In this document: in pieces, positions 8,874-16,486 of the stretch
How positions within the stretch are numbered: position 1 is the first letter of the stretch
Layout of the letters: each line of letters begins with the position of its first letter
DNA from: Mucispirillum schaedleri
GTDB lineage: Bacteria; Chrysiogenota; Deferribacteres; Deferribacterales; Mucispirillaceae
DNA: 32,934 bases
NCBI GenBank assembly: GCA_949287985.1
Contig: CASEIN010000038.1
Location: 1-32,934 of the forward strand
Direction of reading: 5' to 3'
Notes under the pieces: generated by a model
Seen by the model: only the letters and a program-made list of their open reading frames with translations
Told to the model about the DNA's origin: nothing
Database searches by the model: none
Made by a program: the position numbers and the translations under genes

Positions 8874-9782
8874 TTATTTTTGAACTTTAAAAAACATTGT
8901 TATTTGGGCAAAATCATCTCTATCATCTATAATAGCATCAAATTTCATATTGCTTACATAGTCATATGCTAATTTTTCCACATCAACACTACTTCTTGTT
9001 ACAAATGTAATATTATAAGTATTTCCTTTTTTATCAATGTGAAATTTAACTGTAACATAAGTATCATTTGCTAATGCAAATACAGGGTCTTTTGGAACAT
9101 ATACTACTTTTCTGTTACCTGATGGTGCTATATCAAAATTATAAAGATTTGTTTTATTCTCTACATTACCTGCCATTTTAGTTTCTTCTTTAATCTGGCT
9201 TGATAACTGGTTATTGCTGCTTGCAGAATTTGAAGAACTTTGCAAAGATGAAAGCTCTTTAGTAATATCTATATTTTGCTGATTTTCTACCATTTCATTT
9301 GTAATATTTGGTTTTGGAATATCTGGTATTTTTATTTCTGGTATATCCATATTTTCAGTAAGCGGCACATTGATTTCTGGTAAAACAAGTGGATCATCTG
9401 CCCCTTTTGGTCTAAATGGCTTTTCTTCTTTATTATTTTTTGGAGTTGGAGTATTATTTGCAACCTGTTTTTTAATATCCTGCTTGTTTTCCACCTTTTC
9501 TACTTTTGGTTTGTTATTAGGTTTGCTATTATCATTATTAACTATTTCATTTTTAGCAGGCTGCTGTTTTTTTACTGTTTCTTTCTTTTCTTCTATTTTT
9601 TTAGGCTTTTCCACTACTTTTTTAGGGGCAGGTGTATCTTTTTTCTGAATTTCCTCTTTTTTAATATCAATTATTGACACTGGGATTATTTCCTGCTTTT
9701 TCATTTGTTTTTCAGGCAAAGGTAAAAGCAGGATAAGTATGTGAACAGCAATAGAAACAGCTAAAACAAAAAATAATCTCAC
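8874..9782 (-). CDS. tonB: TonB-like energy transducer
   Basis: Predicted to span the periplasm and pass proton-motive energy from ExbB/ExbD to outer-membrane receptors. It has one N-terminal membrane helix (FFVLAVSIAVHILILLLPLP), then about 200 residues rich in Lys, Pro, Glu and Asn (KPKKIEEKKE, TPAPKK, PEIKIPDIPKP), then a C-terminal TonB-like fold (about the last 90 residues, YVTVKFHIDKKGNTYNITFV). Start choice: a frame-open TTG at 9812, overlapping exbD by 23 nt, has no ribosome site. GTG at 9782, just after the exbD stop with AAGGA upstream, gives a compact N-terminus and is preferred. It is the last gene of the rqcH-surE-TPR-exbBD operon. The C-terminal domain is divergent, so TolA-like or other TonB paralogues remain possible. 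Confidence 0.82.
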   Translation of the reverse strand: MRLFFVLAVSIAVHILILLLPLPEKQMKKQEIIPVSIIDIKKEEIQKKDTPAPKKVVEKPKKIEEKKETVKKQQPAKNEIVNNDNSKPNNKPKVEKVENKQDIKKQVANNTPTPKNNKEEKPFRPKGADDPLVLPEINVPLTENMDIPEIKIPDIPKPNITNEMVENQQNIDITKELSSLQSSSNSASSNNQLSSQIKEETKMAGNVENKTNLYNFDIAPSGNRKVVYVPKDPVFALANDTYVTVKFHIDKKGNTYNITFVTRSSVDVEKLAYDYVSNMKFDAIIDDRDDFAQITMFFKVQK

Positions 9783-9789
9783 AGAAATA

Positions 9790-10188
9790 TTATTCCTTAG
9801 TAGCAATGGCAAATTTTGTATAGTCTACACTTTTTGCTTTATCTATTACAAATACTACTTTTCCATGCATTGCTTTTTCATCTGCTTCAATAATAACAGT
9901 TGCTTCAGGGTGTAAATCTTTTAATGTTTTAAGCCTGCCTTCAAGCTCTTCATCTTTAATAGGTTCTCCATCAATATATAACGCCCCGGCACTATCTACA
10001 GCCACTCGTATATTCTTTTTATCTTCAACAGCCTCACCCTTTGCTTTAGGCAAATCCATCTTAATAGATGATGGAGTTACAAAAGATGTGGTAACTGCAA
10101 AAAATATAAGTAAAATAAATACAACATCTATAAGTGGTGTAATATTAATAATTATATTTGTATCTCTTTTTGTATCTCGAAAACGCAT
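9790..10188 (-). CDS. exbD: ExbD/TolR family biopolymer transport protein
   Basis: Inner-membrane component of the proton-driven TonB motor. The 132-residue protein has the family layout: a short cytoplasmic N-terminus, one membrane helix (NITPLIDVVFILLIFFAVTT) with the proton-carrying aspartate at D21, and a small periplasmic domain (KNIRVAVDSAGALYIDGEPI). The gene begins 11 bp after exbB and ends where tonB starts. The TonB partner makes ExbD more likely than TolR. Confidence 0.93.
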   Translation of the reverse strand: MRFRDTKRDTNIIINITPLIDVVFILLIFFAVTTSFVTPSSIKMDLPKAKGEAVEDKKNIRVAVDSAGALYIDGEPIKDEELEGRLKTLKDLHPEATVIIEADEKAMHGKVVFVIDKAKSVDYTKFAIATKE

Positions 10189-10199
10189 AATTTTACCAT

Positions 10200-10808
10200 T
10201 TATTTTTCATCTTTAAATAAAAGATTCATAACTTCAGAAGATGCTTTTTCTAAATCATTACCAATAGCATCTGCTTTTGCTCTTGCTATAAAATAAAATA
10301 TTTGAGCAGGAATTGCTACCACAAGCCCTGCAGCTGTTGTAAGCAGTGCTTCTGCAATACCTGAAGATAATGCTTCTGCATTACCTGTGCCTTGTAATGC
10401 AATTACATCAAATATTTTAATCATACCTAAAACTGTTCCTAAAAGCCCTAAAAGTGGTGCAATAGCAACAATAGTTTGAAGCGATGGTAAATACCTGTCT
10501 AACTTACCTGCTTCAATTCTGCCAGATTCTTCTGCCACTTCTAAAAGACGTGATAACGGTAAATCTGTATTTGATATAATTGACTCTGATATTCTTGCAA
10601 GTGCTGATGGGTTAGATTTACAAACTTCCACAGCCTCGCTAATATTTTTCTTTTTTAAAAGGTTAATAAGCTGTTCTTTAAATGCTTTAGGAACAAATCT
10701 TTCTTTACGTAAAGATATTAATCTTTCTATAAATACTGCTAATGATATAACAGACAGCAGTATTATAGGATACATTGCAATACCACCTTTCTGTATTAAT
10801 TCCCACAT
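10200..10808 (-). CDS. exbB: ExbB/TolQ/MotA family proton channel protein
   Basis: Proton-channel subunit of the TonB motor, with three membrane helices. Recognised by the N-terminal IQKGGIAMYPIILLSVISLA helix and the conserved APLLGLLGTVLGMIKIF and EALLTTAAGLVVAIPAQIFY segments. The frame is open to a TTG at 10820, but the ATG at 10808 has GGAGG at ideal distance, and that GGAGG lies within the longer reading; 10808 is therefore taken, giving about 202 residues. It starts shortly after the TPR gene and precedes exbD. Confidence 0.93.
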   Translation of the reverse strand: MWELIQKGGIAMYPIILLSVISLAVFIERLISLRKERFVPKAFKEQLINLLKKKNISEAVEVCKSNPSALARISESIISNTDLPLSRLLEVAEESGRIEAGKLDRYLPSLQTIVAIAPLLGLLGTVLGMIKIFDVIALQGTGNAEALSSGIAEALLTTAAGLVVAIPAQIFYFIARAKADAIGNDLEKASSEVMNLLFKDEK

Positions 10809-10823
10809 ATAAGCCTCCAAAAC

Positions 10824-13556
10824 TTACTTTCTACTAATATTAACTTTTTGATTAGTATTTGATTTTTCATTTTTAATATTATATTTTTTTAGCATTTCAT
10901 CAACAATTGCTAATTCTTTTTCTTTTTTACGTTTAGTATATGTAGCTTTTGCACCTATTAAGTTTTCTAAAGCATACTTTTCTTCAGGAAATAAATAATA
11001 ACCCTTCATAAAACTAACAACTGCTTCATCAGTTTTACCATTTTCAAACTGGTCTTTTCCTATTCTCCATAAAGATGCAGAACGAACAGCAGGTGTAGAA
11101 GTTTTTGAAAGCTCTATAATATAATCCATATGTTTTTCGTATTCTTTTTTATTAGATAAATCAATAAATCTAATAATACCATTTTCCCATACTTTAGGTG
11201 ATGTTGTTTTTAATTTTTCAGCTGCCCAAATAACATCTTCTGCTGAACTACTCATACCAGCAACTCTACTATATGCTGGCTTTGCAAATCTTTCACTTTT
11301 TTCTGCTACTTCTTTATAAATCTCCATAGCATTATTTTTATCTATATATTCCATACATTCTGCTTTCATAAATAACGCATCTTCTGCTGCTGTGCCGCCT
11401 TTTGCAATAATTTTATCAGCATCATTTATGCAGTTATCATATCTTCCTGTAAATTTAAAAAGCTTCGCTCTTGTTTCTAATACATTAGGATAATATTGTG
11501 ACTGTGGATAATTATCCATAAAAAAATTAACATAACCTATTGATGTATTAGGTGATTTTACTTCTAAAGCATATGAAGCAAATTCAGAAATAATTAAATC
11601 TTTTTGCTCAAAATCTGCACTTTTTTCTATGAAATTAAGCTTATCATCAACAAATTCTTTGCCTTTCTTTTCTTTTTTAGCAATTTCAAATAAGCCTGAT
11701 AATGATTCATATAAATAATCACCAGAAATTATTAAATCATTATAATCTTTTTTTGCGTCCTTTAGCCTGTTATAAGCTGCTAAAAGTTTTGCTCTTTCAA
11801 GTTTAAAATCAGGTGTTAAGTTTTTTAAGCCTTCCATATAATCAAGTGCTTTTTTGCCGTTACCAGTTAATATTAACTGCTGTATACCACTTGAAAATAT
11901 TCTTAAATCATCTTTATTGTCACCCATTATTCTTTCAGCTTCCAATATACGTTTTTCTTTAAAATAGCACATCATTAATAAAAATTTAGAATCTGGAGAA
12001 GATTTTTTTATTTTTAAAAGTTCATCAAGAGCTGATTTATATTTTTTGCTGTTATAATAAACATTTGCTTTAATAAGCCTTGACCTGTCATCTGTTTTAT
12101 CTTTAACAAAACTAAATGCTTTTTCTTCATCATTTAATGCAAGGTATAAATCACCCTTTAATATATGGCAGTATGATGTGTTACAGTCATCAACAAGCAT
12201 TAAAGCATCATCATATTTTTCTTTTAAATAGTATATCTGGGCAAGCATAAATTTAGCAAGCATCAATTTTTCATATTCCTGCCCTGAAGAAATATACCTT
12301 TGAAAATTATATTCTGCCCTATTCATATCAATATATAAGCTTGCCATACCTTGATAAAAGTATGAAGCCCCTAGTAACGACCTGTTAAAACCAATAAGTG
12401 AGAAAAACAGCATAGAGTTTGCATAATCTTTTTTTTCAAAATATTTTATACCAGTATAAAAATATACATAGTCATTTGTAGCTCTTTCTTTAAATTTAAA
12501 GTTTTGTAAAAATTCTGGTGTAATTGAAGCAAATTTATCACCAACGGCATAAAATAAAAGAGAAAGTTTTTCATTATCATTTTTTATTAAAGGTATCTTA
12601 CTTTCTGCTACCTTTAATTTATTTTCTGCTATATCAATTTTTGCATTTAATAAATAATATACATCATCTTTAGGAAGACCTTTAATATACTCTTTTGCCT
12701 TTGTAATATTACCACTCATAATATATGCATCAGCTATTACTGGTTTAATACTTTCATCTGTATTATCAGAAGCTATTTTTGCTATTTGTTTATACTGTTT
12801 TAAAAAATAATAGCAAATAATACGAACATTTTTATATTCAGGGTAATCTGTTTCCATAGATGGATGGTTATTTAATGCCTGGAGTATATCTTCATATCTG
12901 TCTTTAGAGTATAAGTATTCTATCCATTTAGAAAGGCTGTAATCTGTAAAATCAATATTTCTTGCAACAGCATCTTCCATAATATCATATTTTCTTAATT
13001 CTGAACTTATTAAAAATAAAGCATCTTGAGCAAGCAGTGAGTATTCATCTTTATTATCAAGTAATGCTAACAAAATTCTTATTGCCTCCTGCTGACTGCC
13101 TGTATAAAAAAGGCTCATACCATAAATAAATCTTGTTTCAGAATTATATTCACTTTTTACTAATTTTTTTTCAAACCTTTCATATGATGCTACAGTATCA
13201 ATATATGATTTATTTAAAAAAGATTTTACAACATTATTTCGCAGTGCCTTTGCACCTACAAATAAAGATGTAAATCTGGCAGAATTAGGATCTTTATAAA
13301 TAAAACCTGGTTCATCAGATTTATAGTCCCTTTTATCACCACCTGATAACTCTTGTTTACGAACCTGCAGGTATATATCCATTTGACTTGGCATACTAAA
13401 ATTAAAATGAACAGCAGTATAACTTGGTCTAACTTTAAAATTAGTTATTTCCTGCCCAGTAAATGAGTAATTAGGAACAGTAATTTGCCCATGTGCAGTT
13501 AAAATGCAAATATTAAAAAACAAAAAAACAGCAGCAATGTGTTTTTTTATCACCAT
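10824..13556 (-). CDS. large exported TPR-repeat protein linked to ExbBD-TonB
   Basis: A 910-residue protein with an N-terminal signal (KKHIAAVFLFFNICILTAHG, likely cleaved after HGQ). Most of the rest is helical tetratricopeptide-like repeats with A-x-Y-x3-G/KxY patterns (for example FMLAQIYYLKEKYDDALMLV and ALFMKAECMEYIDKNNAMEI). The first 100 residues after the signal are non-repetitive (VPNYSFTGQEITNFKVRPSY). The tail is basic (TYTKRKKEKE). The start ATG lies inside the last codons of surE (overlap ATGGTGA) with AGGAG upstream, and exbB follows at once. Inference: a periplasmic or outer-membrane scaffold working with the TonB motor. I do not recognise a specific named family. Confidence 0.8.
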   Translation of the reverse strand: MVIKKHIAAVFLFFNICILTAHGQITVPNYSFTGQEITNFKVRPSYTAVHFNFSMPSQMDIYLQVRKQELSGGDKRDYKSDEPGFIYKDPNSARFTSLFVGAKALRNNVVKSFLNKSYIDTVASYERFEKKLVKSEYNSETRFIYGMSLFYTGSQQEAIRILLALLDNKDEYSLLAQDALFLISSELRKYDIMEDAVARNIDFTDYSLSKWIEYLYSKDRYEDILQALNNHPSMETDYPEYKNVRIICYYFLKQYKQIAKIASDNTDESIKPVIADAYIMSGNITKAKEYIKGLPKDDVYYLLNAKIDIAENKLKVAESKIPLIKNDNEKLSLLFYAVGDKFASITPEFLQNFKFKERATNDYVYFYTGIKYFEKKDYANSMLFFSLIGFNRSLLGASYFYQGMASLYIDMNRAEYNFQRYISSGQEYEKLMLAKFMLAQIYYLKEKYDDALMLVDDCNTSYCHILKGDLYLALNDEEKAFSFVKDKTDDRSRLIKANVYYNSKKYKSALDELLKIKKSSPDSKFLLMMCYFKEKRILEAERIMGDNKDDLRIFSSGIQQLILTGNGKKALDYMEGLKNLTPDFKLERAKLLAAYNRLKDAKKDYNDLIISGDYLYESLSGLFEIAKKEKKGKEFVDDKLNFIEKSADFEQKDLIISEFASYALEVKSPNTSIGYVNFFMDNYPQSQYYPNVLETRAKLFKFTGRYDNCINDADKIIAKGGTAAEDALFMKAECMEYIDKNNAMEIYKEVAEKSERFAKPAYSRVAGMSSSAEDVIWAAEKLKTTSPKVWENGIIRFIDLSNKKEYEKHMDYIIELSKTSTPAVRSASLWRIGKDQFENGKTDEAVVSFMKGYYLFPEEKYALENLIGAKATYTKRKKEKELAIVDEMLKKYNIKNEKSNTNQKVNISRK

Positions 13557-14305
13557 ATATCTCCTATTTTAGTAAGCTTTTCCAGTGCAGCATAATTAGT
13601 TCTATCCATTAAAAGTGGTGTAATAGAAATAAAATCTTCACTTAATGCACCATCATCAGTATCTTTATCTATATGTTCTGGTTTTCTAAAATCTGAAAGC
13701 CAGTAAAAAGGTTCACCAAATGGGTCCTGCCCTTTATAATAGTTTGTAAGATATGAATATTGTGATGCCTTTGTCCACCTAATGCCTTTTATATCTTTTT
13801 TTAAAAGTGGTGGAATATTTATATTATAAAGCAAACATTCCTTTGGTAACATATCTGCTTTAAGAATAAAATCTTTCATAAAATCTGCACTAACGGTGTA
13901 ATCATGATAATGATACCCTGTTAAACTTACAGCAAAAGATACTATGCCATTAACAGCCCCTTCACTAGCTGCCCCTACTGTTCCAGAATAATGCAAGTTG
14001 CAGGCGTTATTAGGACCTTTATTAATACCAGAAATAACATAATCTGGCTTTTTACTGCATATAGATGTTAATGCAAGTTTAACACAATCTGCAGGGCTTC
14101 CGTTAACTCCATACCCTATAAATTTACCATTTTTTACAACTTCTTTTATTTGCAAAGGCGAATGTATTGTTAATGACTGGCTGGCACCACTTCTTTCATA
14201 AAGTGGAGCAACAACAGTAACATCAGCAACCTTTTTTAATGCATGAATAAGGTGTAAAATACCTTCTGCCTCTATTCCATCATCATTACTAATTAATATA
14301 TTCAT
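13550..14305 (-). CDS. surE: 5'/3'-nucleotidase SurE
   Basis: Metal-dependent phosphatase that removes phosphate from nucleoside monophosphates and is associated with stress survival. It opens MNILISNDDGIEAEGI, with the metal-binding aspartates at residues 8 and 9. It also has SGINKGPNNACNLHYSGTVG, the conserved central motif. The frame is open to a TTG at 14350, but that would add 15 unrelated residues and has no ribosome site; ATG at 14305 matches the family start. It overlaps the downstream TPR gene by 7 nt and lies 55 bp after rqcH. Confidence 0.93.
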   Translation of the reverse strand: MNILISNDDGIEAEGILHLIHALKKVADVTVVAPLYERSGASQSLTIHSPLQIKEVVKNGKFIGYGVNGSPADCVKLALTSICSKKPDYVISGINKGPNNACNLHYSGTVGAASEGAVNGIVSFAVSLTGYHYHDYTVSADFMKDFILKADMLPKECLLYNINIPPLLKKDIKGIRWTKASQYSYLTNYYKGQDPFGEPFYWLSDFRKPEHIDKDTDDGALSEDFISITPLLMDRTNYAALEKLTKIGDIW

Positions 14306-14360
14306 AATTCTACCATTATACCTTATAGCATTATTTAATTTATTTTGCAAATATTATTGA

Positions 14361-15938
14361 CTATTTTCTTTTTAAAAGACCATATTTTTCTAACTGCTCC
14401 TGACTTAATGGTGTTGCATTCACTGTTTTAAACCGTTTATATATAACAAAGCCCGGTGGCGTATTTTTAGGTTTAGTAACATATTTTTTATATGTATAGT
14501 CAACATCAATATTTTTTTCTGTATTATATTTTGAATACGATGCAACCACATTTGCTGCCAACATTATTATATCATCACTTATTTCTGCACCCTGCAGGCG
14601 TATAATCCCATGAGCTGATGGAATATTTCTTGCATGCAACCAAATATCATCACTTTGGGCAAATTTAAATACAAGTTCGTGATTTGAAGCTGAATTTCTG
14701 CCAACATAAACTATATATCCATCACCATGATATTCTAAAAATGGTTTTAATTGCTCTTTTTTATGTTTTTTTACTTTTGTTTCTTCATCAATAATCTTTT
14801 CAAATTCTGATAGTTCATCTTCCGATAAAGTATCTGCATAGTATATTTGTTCTTCAGAAAATAAGGCAAGCTGCATAGCATCCTGCAGTCTTTCTTCAAT
14901 TAGGGGTATAGATTTTTTTAATCTGTTAGATTTTTTAAAAAGTTTATCACTTTTTTCTTGGAGATTATCTCCATACTCTACATTATATTCTATTTCTTTA
15001 ACACCATCTTGAGTATATTTTTCAAAAATATACTTGCCAGGTCCATTAACTTTATATAAATTATTTTTAATTAACTGGGCTTCATCTAATATATCATTAT
15101 ATTTTTTTGCTGCATTTAATTCAAGCTCCAGCTTTGATGCCAGCTCTATATATTTATCTCTTTTAGATGAATATAATTTTTTAATTTTTCTAGATATATC
15201 TTTTGTAACTACTTTATTTTCTTTAACACAAAAATAATCGCCTAACTTATCATAAGTTACAGCAACAGCATCATCAATATAAAATGGGATTACCTTTCCT
15301 TTACTATCTATATAGAAATATTCATTATTATTTAAATCATCAAGAATTTTTAAACATGCTTCACCAAAGGAATACTTTTGCAGCATTATATCAGCATATT
15401 TAGCAGTAACAGGATAAAAACCTGAAAGTTCATTAAAACTTTTTGCACCATCAAAATGTAATAAAGAATATTTTTTATTAGCTTTTGGCAGGCTGTATTT
15501 GCCACCTATACCTATATTTCTATTTGCATCTATAGTCCGTGATGATAAAGAATATAAAATTGTCCCATCATCTGCAATTAAGAAAAAATTAGCATAATTA
15601 CCGGCAGGCTCTAATATTAACCTGTATGATAATACTTTACCACTAGGTTTTCTTTTTTTTATATCAAAAAAACATGCCCTTTCAAAAGAAAAGCTGGAAA
15701 TATCTGTTACTTTTGCCCCATGTATAGAAGAAATAATACCCGGGCTTTCTCCAATAATATTGTTAACAGGCTTTAATACTGGTGGAGCTGGTGCTGCTCT
15801 GTATTCAAAATTAACTGATTGATTAGTATAGAAAGAAAAAAATACACTATCATTATTTATAGTTATGGTGTTGAGTTTAGAGTTAATAAGTTGTTTTTTT
15901 AGTATATTTATTAATTTATAAAAAGTAAGACCGTCCAC
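14361..15938 (-). CDS. rqcH: NFACT-family ribosome quality control protein RqcH
   Basis: RqcH/Rqc2 binds obstructed large ribosomal subunits carrying peptidyl-tRNA and adds alanine tails to mark the chain for degradation. The 525-residue protein shows a divergent NFACT-N domain (about 1-200), a helical/coiled-coil middle rich in Lys and Glu (about 255-400), and a well-kept NFACT-R domain from about 400 (VGRNSASNHELVFKFA, then DDIWLHARNIPSAHGII). The conserved Asp-Arg pair of NFACT-N appears as E86-R87 in SFERACFF. Start is GTG, with AGGGA six bases upstream. It is the first gene of the operon, driven by the promoter at 15970-15997. It could also be annotated as fibronectin-binding protein A, an older family name. 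Confidence 0.88.
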   Translation of the reverse strand: MDGLTFYKLINILKKQLINSKLNTITINNDSVFFSFYTNQSVNFEYRAAPAPPVLKPVNNIIGESPGIISSIHGAKVTDISSFSFERACFFDIKKRKPSGKVLSYRLILEPAGNYANFFLIADDGTILYSLSSRTIDANRNIGIGGKYSLPKANKKYSLLHFDGAKSFNELSGFYPVTAKYADIMLQKYSFGEACLKILDDLNNNEYFYIDSKGKVIPFYIDDAVAVTYDKLGDYFCVKENKVVTKDISRKIKKLYSSKRDKYIELASKLELELNAAKKYNDILDEAQLIKNNLYKVNGPGKYIFEKYTQDGVKEIEYNVEYGDNLQEKSDKLFKKSNRLKKSIPLIEERLQDAMQLALFSEEQIYYADTLSEDELSEFEKIIDEETKVKKHKKEQLKPFLEYHGDGYIVYVGRNSASNHELVFKFAQSDDIWLHARNIPSAHGIIRLQGAEISDDIIMLAANVVASYSKYNTEKNIDVDYTYKKYVTKPKNTPPGFVIYKRFKTVNATPLSQEQLEKYGLLKRK

Positions 15939-15969
15939 AAAAATCCCTGTTATTAAATATTATTTTATG

Positions 15970-15997
15970 ATTTTATATAGAAAAAAATATTTGTCTA
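15970..15997 (-). promoter_or_regulatory. sigma70-type promoter of the rqcH operon
   Basis: On the minus strand, TAGACA (15992-15997) is followed after 16 bp by TAAAAT (15970-15975). The predicted start is near 15963, about 25 nt before the GTG of rqcH. A 7-bp inverted repeat, ATATAGA/TCTATAT, spans the spacer and could bind a regulator. Confidence 0.6.
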
Positions 15998-16028
15998 TAT
16001 TTTTTTGAACTTTTTATTGTTAACAATG

Positions 16029-16106
16029 TCAAACAAGTATAAGATTTTTTTTAATTAACCTCCTATAAGAGGAACGATACAAATGGTTATTACCCCAAGT
16101 AACCAT
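16029..16106 (-). CDS. possible 25-codon small ORF antisense to the candidate sRNA
   Basis: ATG at 16106-16104 follows AGGAGGG at a six-base spacing, an ideal ribosome site. The frame runs 25 codons (beginning MVTWGNNHLYRSSYRRL) to TGA at 16031-16029. The ATG sits in a 9-bp hairpin. The same sequence read on the plus strand gives C-rich motifs, so the apparent ribosome site may simply be the mirror of an sRNA. No family recognised. A leader peptide or a small antisense-controlled peptide are alternatives. Confidence 0.25.
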   Translation of the reverse strand: MVTWGNNHLYRSSYRRLIKKNLILV

Positions 16107-16170
16107 TTTATCCCTCCTAGAACCTAAAACAAAAAAATGCCAACATTTCCCCAAATGTTGGCATTTTTTT
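16051..16170 (+). ncRNA. candidate C-rich small RNA ending in a strong terminator
   Basis: A possible promoter, TTGTTA (16018-16023)-N16-TAAGAT (16040-16045), would start a transcript of about 120 nt. The segment contains CCTC/GAGG (16059-16072), a 9-bp hairpin AAATGGTTA/TAACCATTT (16081-16108), and an 18-bp terminator stem. Four C-rich motifs are unpaired or in loops: CCTCCT (16059-16064, partly paired), ACCCC (16092-16096), CCCTCCT (16112-16118) and the CCCC terminator loop. Such motifs are typical of small RNAs that mask Shine-Dalgarno sequences. Prediction only. Confidence 0.4.
16131..16170. terminator. bidirectional 18-bp hairpin terminator
   Basis: AAAAAAATGCCAACATTT (16131-16148) pairs perfectly with AAATGTTGGCATTTTTTT (16153-16170) around a CCCC loop. 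It gives a seven-U tail on either strand, a textbook intrinsic terminator shape. Confidence 0.85.
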
Positions 16171-16233
16171 ATTCATTATTTTTTAATAACTATTTACAAT
16201 AATACCAGCTTGTATGGGATTATTGTATCATTT
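16138..16233. repeat. 96-bp direct repeat, copy A
   Basis: Matches 16313-16408 with five substitutions and no gaps, offset 175 bp. It includes the right part of the terminator hairpin and a second imperfect hairpin, ACAATAATACC (16196-16206) with GGGATTATTGT (16216-16226). Confidence 0.9.
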
Positions 16234-16268
16234 CTAAAAGCTGTTACGGAATGAGTAGCAGCTTTTAG
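16234..16268. repeat. 10-bp stem hairpin between repeat copies
   Basis: CTAAAAGCTG (16234-16243) pairs perfectly with CAGCTTTTAG (16259-16268) around a 15-nt loop. No U-run follows. Function unknown. Confidence 0.6.
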
Positions 16269-16280
16269 GCAAATTGCTTT

Positions 16281-16305
16281 TTGCAAAAAATGGTATTTTT
16301 TGCAA
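16281..16305. terminator. 10-bp hairpin with A/U-rich arms
   Basis: TTGCAAAAAA (16281-16290) pairs with TTTTTTGCAA (16296-16305), loop TGGTA. Terminator-like in shape, but the T-run lies within the stem rather than after it. Confidence 0.35.
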
Positions 16306-16312
16306 GGTTAGT

Positions 16313-16408
16313 TGCCAATATTTCCCCAAATGTTATCATTTTTTTATTCATTATTTTTTTATAACTATTTACAATAATACCAGCTTGTATAGGATTATTG
16401 TATCATTT
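16313..16408. repeat. 96-bp direct repeat, copy B (degenerate terminator)
   Basis: Second copy of 16138-16233. Three of its five substitutions fall in the terminator stem and break the pairing (GTTATC in place of GTTGGC), so this copy should no longer terminate transcription. It lies directly upstream of the mazG promoter. Confidence 0.9.
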
Positions 16409-16423
16409 TGTATTAATATATTT

Positions 16424-16453
16424 TTTACATTGTAATAAATTACAAATTAATAT
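16424..16453 (+). promoter_or_regulatory. mazG promoter with palindromic operator-like site
   Basis: TTTACA (16424-16429)-18 bp-TAATAT (16448-16453). The spacer is largely a palindrome, TTGTAAT-AA-ATTACAA (16430-16445), placed where a bound regulator would block the polymerase. No regulator family assigned. Confidence 0.45.
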
Positions 16454-16486
16454 ATATAGACATAAATATAAATTATGGAGTAGGAT

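Larger units (their letters stand above)
15939..16486. other. 548-bp divergent intergenic region, repeat- and hairpin-rich
   Basis: Holds, in order: the rqcH promoter (-); TTGTTAACAA, a 10-bp palindrome at 16018-16027; a candidate small RNA with terminator (16051-16170); a 96-bp direct repeat in two copies (16138-16233 and 16313-16408); two further hairpins between the copies; and the mazG promoter (+). No tRNA or long reading frame was found. Confidence 0.85.

Noticed and set aside
16031-16135. preQ1 riboswitch or tRNA-like fold
   Set aside because: Some short matches exist, but the conserved core sequences and stem order are absent.
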